DNA from: Corallococcus coralloides DSM 2259
Lineage (GTDB): Bacteria > Myxococcota > Myxococcia > Myxococcales > Myxococcaceae
Length of the DNA stretch: 64,000 nucleotides
NCBI RefSeq assembly: GCF_000255295.1
Contig: NC_017030.1
Location: 9,088,328 to 9,152,327 of the forward strand
Direction: 5' to 3'
Part shown: one piece after another, positions 61,817-64,000 of the stretch
Layout of the letters: every line of letters begins with the position of its first letter
Position numbering within the stretch: position 1 is the stretch's first letter
Position numbers and translations under genes: made by a program
Notes under the pieces: model-generated
What the model saw: only the letters and a program-made list of their open reading frames with translations
The model's database searches: none
What the model was told of the DNA's origin: nothing

Positions 61817-63310
61817 CTAGAAGCGGTCCGGCTCCGGCATGGGCGGCGCGGCGGACAGCCCGCCCTGCATGGGCGGGTGCAGCGGCAGCTGGACGATGAA
61901 GCGCGAGCCGTGGCCGAACTCGCTCTCCACGCGCACCCGGCCGCCGTGGCCCTCCACCAGGCTCTTCACGATGGCCAGGCCCAGCCCCGCGCCGCCGAAC
62001 TCGCGCGTGGAGCTGCCGTCCACCTGGTAGAAGCTCTGGAAGATGCGCTCGAACTCCTCGGCGCGGATGCCCACGCCGGTGTCCTCCACGCTGATGCGGT
62101 AGCCGGGCACGCCCAGCTCCTGCTGCATCGCCGCGTCCGACAGCGTCACCTTCACCCGGCCGCCCGCGGGCGTGAACTTCACCGCGTTGGCCAGCAGGTT
62201 CACCACCACCTGGCGCAGCTTGTCCAAATCCCCCGCCAGCCGGGGCTGCGGCGTGTGCGGCAGCCGCACCTCCAGCTCCAGACCCTTGCGCTGCGCCTGC
62301 GGCAGCACGCTGGAGACCGCCGTCTGGATGATGTAGCCCGGATCCACCGGCGCCATGGACAGGCGCAGACGCCCGGCTTCAATCTGGCTCAGGTCCAGCA
62401 GCGAGGAGATCATCGAGAGGAGCGTCTCGCCCTTCTCCACGATGGTGCGCACGTACTGGAGCTGCTCCGGGTTGAGCGGCCCCGCCAGCCCCTCCGCCAT
62501 CATCTCCGAGTAGCCCAGGATGGACGCGAGCGGCGTGCGCAGCTCGTGGCTCACCGTGCCCAGGAAGGTGGACTTCAGCCGGTCCAATTCCTTCAGCCGC
62601 GCATTCGCCTGGAGCAGCCGCGCGTTCTGCGCCTCCAGCTCGCGGTGCACCTCCAGCGTGGACTCCAGATGCAGGTGCGTGGCCAGGTACGCCTTCTGCC
62701 CGCTGGCGACGAGCGCGCCCAGCACCTGGCCGAAGTGGCCCAGCACCTGCGCGGCGGTGCGCTCCGGCACGCGGCGCACGCGGCCCAGGAGCTCCTGCGC
62801 GCGCTCCAGGTCCAGCCCGTGGATGCTGGTGAGCGTCTCCGGGAAGTCCGTCAGCTCCTCCGGCGTGAAGGGCCCCAGGATGACCCGGCCCAGGAGGTCG
62901 CCGTCCCAGCGCACCGGCATCACCACGTAGCGCAGGCCGGTGAAGCAGGTGAGCGCGATGAGGCCCGCCGCTTCGGAGACGTCTCCGTCCGCCACGCGCC
63001 CGCCGGCCTCCGGCAGCACGGGGCCGTCCTTCACCCGGCCCACCATGGCGGTGCACGCGTGGCGGCCGTCCGGGAAGGAGAAGACGTAGGCGCAGAAGTC
63101 GCCGTGGCCCACCTTCACGTCCGCCAGCTTGTTGCCGCGCGTGTCCAGCACCTTGATGCCCACGCGGTACAGGTCGCTGAAGCCCTTCACCACCTCCGTG
63201 AAGGACGGCAGGTCCAAGAGGTCCCCCAGCGTCAGCCGCCGCTGGAGCGCGGACTCGCGCCGGGGCGCGCTCGCGGTGTTCCGGGGTCCTCCGCCTGACG
63301 CGCCGTTCAT
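61817..63310 (-). CDS. Histidine kinase with PocR ligand-binding domain
   Basis: 497 aa, cytosolic. Residues ~25-180 match a PocR sensory domain (LLDLPSFTEVVKGFSDLYRV, GKLADVKV-like GNKLADVKVGHGDFC, with Cys residues C72 and nearby). A coiled coil leads to HisKA (phospho-His in SHELRTPLASILGYSE) and a complete HATPase (LVNLLANAVKFTPAGG, EDTGVGI, FGGAGLGLAIVKSL). ATG overlaps the stop of the MglA-like GTPase gene (ATGA), a fixed pairing suggesting GTPase-kinase signalling. Confidence 0.88.
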   Translation of the reverse strand: MNGASGGGPRNTASAPRRESALQRRLTLGDLLDLPSFTEVVKGFSDLYRVGIKVLDTRGNKLADVKVGHGDFCAYVFSFPDGRHACTAMVGRVKDGPVLPEAGGRVADGDVSEAAGLIALTCFTGLRYVVMPVRWDGDLLGRVILGPFTPEELTDFPETLTSIHGLDLERAQELLGRVRRVPERTAAQVLGHFGQVLGALVASGQKAYLATHLHLESTLEVHRELEAQNARLLQANARLKELDRLKSTFLGTVSHELRTPLASILGYSEMMAEGLAGPLNPEQLQYVRTIVEKGETLLSMISSLLDLSQIEAGRLRLSMAPVDPGYIIQTAVSSVLPQAQRKGLELEVRLPHTPQPRLAGDLDKLRQVVVNLLANAVKFTPAGGRVKVTLSDAAMQQELGVPGYRISVEDTGVGIRAEEFERIFQSFYQVDGSSTREFGGAGLGLAIVKSLVEGHGGRVRVESEFGHGSRFIVQLPLHPPMQGGLSAAPPMPEPDRF

Positions 63311-64000
63311 GGCGCCCTCCCGCTCTCCCTGCCGCCAGGCATGGCGCCGGGGCCGTACCGCCCCTCCAGCGCCGTGCCGCTCAGGTCGATGTGACGGAAG
63401 ATCTGCCCCAGGAATTCTTCCTCGCTCAGCCCCACGTTGCGCGACAGCTGCGCCCGGCCCTCCAGCGCGCGCCAGGCCGTCTGCACCACGGCGTGGAAGG
63501 TCTCCACCACGCCCTCGCCTCGCACGGCCACGGAGCCCACCACCGGCTGGTTGCCCCGGCGCTGCACCTCCGCCAGCTCCTCGTCCGTCAGGCTGTCGGG
63601 CAGGTCGCGCTTGTTGAACTGGATGACCACCGGCACCTGCGTGGGGTCCAGCTCCATCTCCCGCAGGTTCTCCTGCAGGTTGCGCCAGTAGGCGTTGTTC
63701 TCCTGCGCCGCGCCCCGCCGGCTGTCCGCGATGAAGACCACCGCGTCCGCGCCCTGGAGCACCACCCGCCGCGTGGCGTTGTGGATGACCTGCCCCGGCA
63801 CGGTGAAGAGCTTCACCTTCACCTTGAAGCCCGTGGAGGTGGAGAAGAAGACGGGTAAGAGGTCGAAGAAGAGCGTCCGGTCGTCGTGGGTATCCACCGA
63901 CAGGAGGCGCCCTCGCACGTCCGGCCGCGCTCGCGCGTGCAGCTTGCGCAAGTTCGTCGTCTTCCCGCTCAACCCGGGGCCGTAATAGACGATCTTGAGC
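63307..64000 (-). CDS. MglA-like small GTPase, 5' end outside window
   Basis: The reading frame runs off the edge, with KIVYYGPGLSGKTTN (Walker A) at the boundary. Further motifs: DRTLFFDLLPVF (switch I region), LFTVPGQVIHNATRRVVL (switch II, PGQ), ADAVVFIADSRRG, and QFNKRDLPD (NKxD). It matches MglA, the polarity GTPase of Myxococcus, but the C-terminal ~45 residues (RAQLSRNVGLSEEEF...) are extra. It is a paralog rather than MglA itself, since no MglB is adjacent. Translationally coupled to the histidine kinase gene. Confidence 0.88.
   Translation of the reverse strand, partial: LKIVYYGPGLSGKTTNLRKLHARARPDVRGRLLSVDTHDDRTLFFDLLPVFFSTSTGFKVKVKLFTVPGQVIHNATRRVVLQGADAVVFIADSRRGAAQENNAYWRNLQENLREMELDPTQVPVVIQFNKRDLPDSLTDEELAEVQRRGNQPVVGSVAVRGEGVVETFHAVVQTAWRALEGRAQLSRNVGLSEEEFLGQIFRHIDLSGTALEGRYGPGAMPGGRESGRAP

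Overview
The window is about 70% GC, densely packed and almost free of insertion sequences. It carries many hallmarks of a predatory myxobacterium of the Myxococcus/Corallococcus group: a MYXO-CTERM (myxosortase) sorted protein, a TIGR02268/DUF2381 protein next to a membrane serine/threonine kinase, lipoproteins with Asp-Gly-rich (PDAG/DGG) linkers, a Dif-like chemosensory operon, an MglA-type small GTPase, and several Hanks-type and histidine kinases. I infer Corallococcus or a near relative from gene style; no marker gene in the window proves the species.

Layout. 1-1.3 kb: 3' part of a secreted isoamylase-type debranching enzyme. 1.4-3.9 kb: hydrolase, pentapeptide-repeat protein, unknown protein. 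3.9-7.3 kb: molybdate ABC transporter modABC (leftward) with a divergent MarR regulator. 7.3-21.7 kb: single housekeeping and surface genes (YdcF-type membrane protein, exonuclease/phosphatase lipoprotein, MYXO-CTERM protein, DUF4336 protein, prolyl-tRNA synthetase, class III nucleotide cyclase, ThpR, a cytosolic PhnD-histidine kinase fusion, YiiX-like peptidase, a BNR/sialidase-fold protein). 21.8-26.8 kb: complete branched-chain amino-acid transporter operon livJ-H-M-G-F with a readable sigma70-type promoter. 26.8-34 kb: stress genes (PRC/YsnF-type protein, GAF-kinase, dnaK, grpE, a lysine-rich small protein). 34-43.5 kb: accessory region with a large lamin-tail/nuclease lipoprotein, a lipoprotein gene broken by an in-frame TGA plus its overlapping partner, an outer-membrane barrel protein, and a lipoprotein/DUF2381/kinase cassette bounded by look-alike dyads and a tRNA 3' remnant. 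43.5-48.2 kb: ECF sigma factor, zinc-finger anti-sigma factor and secreted caspase-like protease as a four-base-overlap operon, then a lipoprotein. 48.3-52.8 kb: a membrane protein, a two-module VOC protein, larC and larB. 52.8-58.1 kb: mcp-cheW-cheY-cheA-cheC operon resembling dif. 58.2-64 kb: thiL, an aquaporin fused to a dead arsenate-reductase-like domain, an MgtC/DUF4010 membrane protein, and a PocR-domain histidine kinase translationally coupled to an MglA-like GTPase.

The most promising unexplained system is the sigma/anti-sigma/caspase operon (43,566-46,791). Both the sigma and the anti-sigma protein carry a predicted membrane helix, and the effector is an exported caspase-fold protein with a calcium-binding EF-hand. 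Next are the interrupted lipoprotein pair at 36.4-37.6 kb, which looks like a decayed toxin/immunity-style cassette, and the tRNA remnant with flanking palindromes at 39-43.5 kb. Gene starts were corrected from ribosome-binding sites and overlaps where possible. All family names are from reading the sequence, not from database searches.
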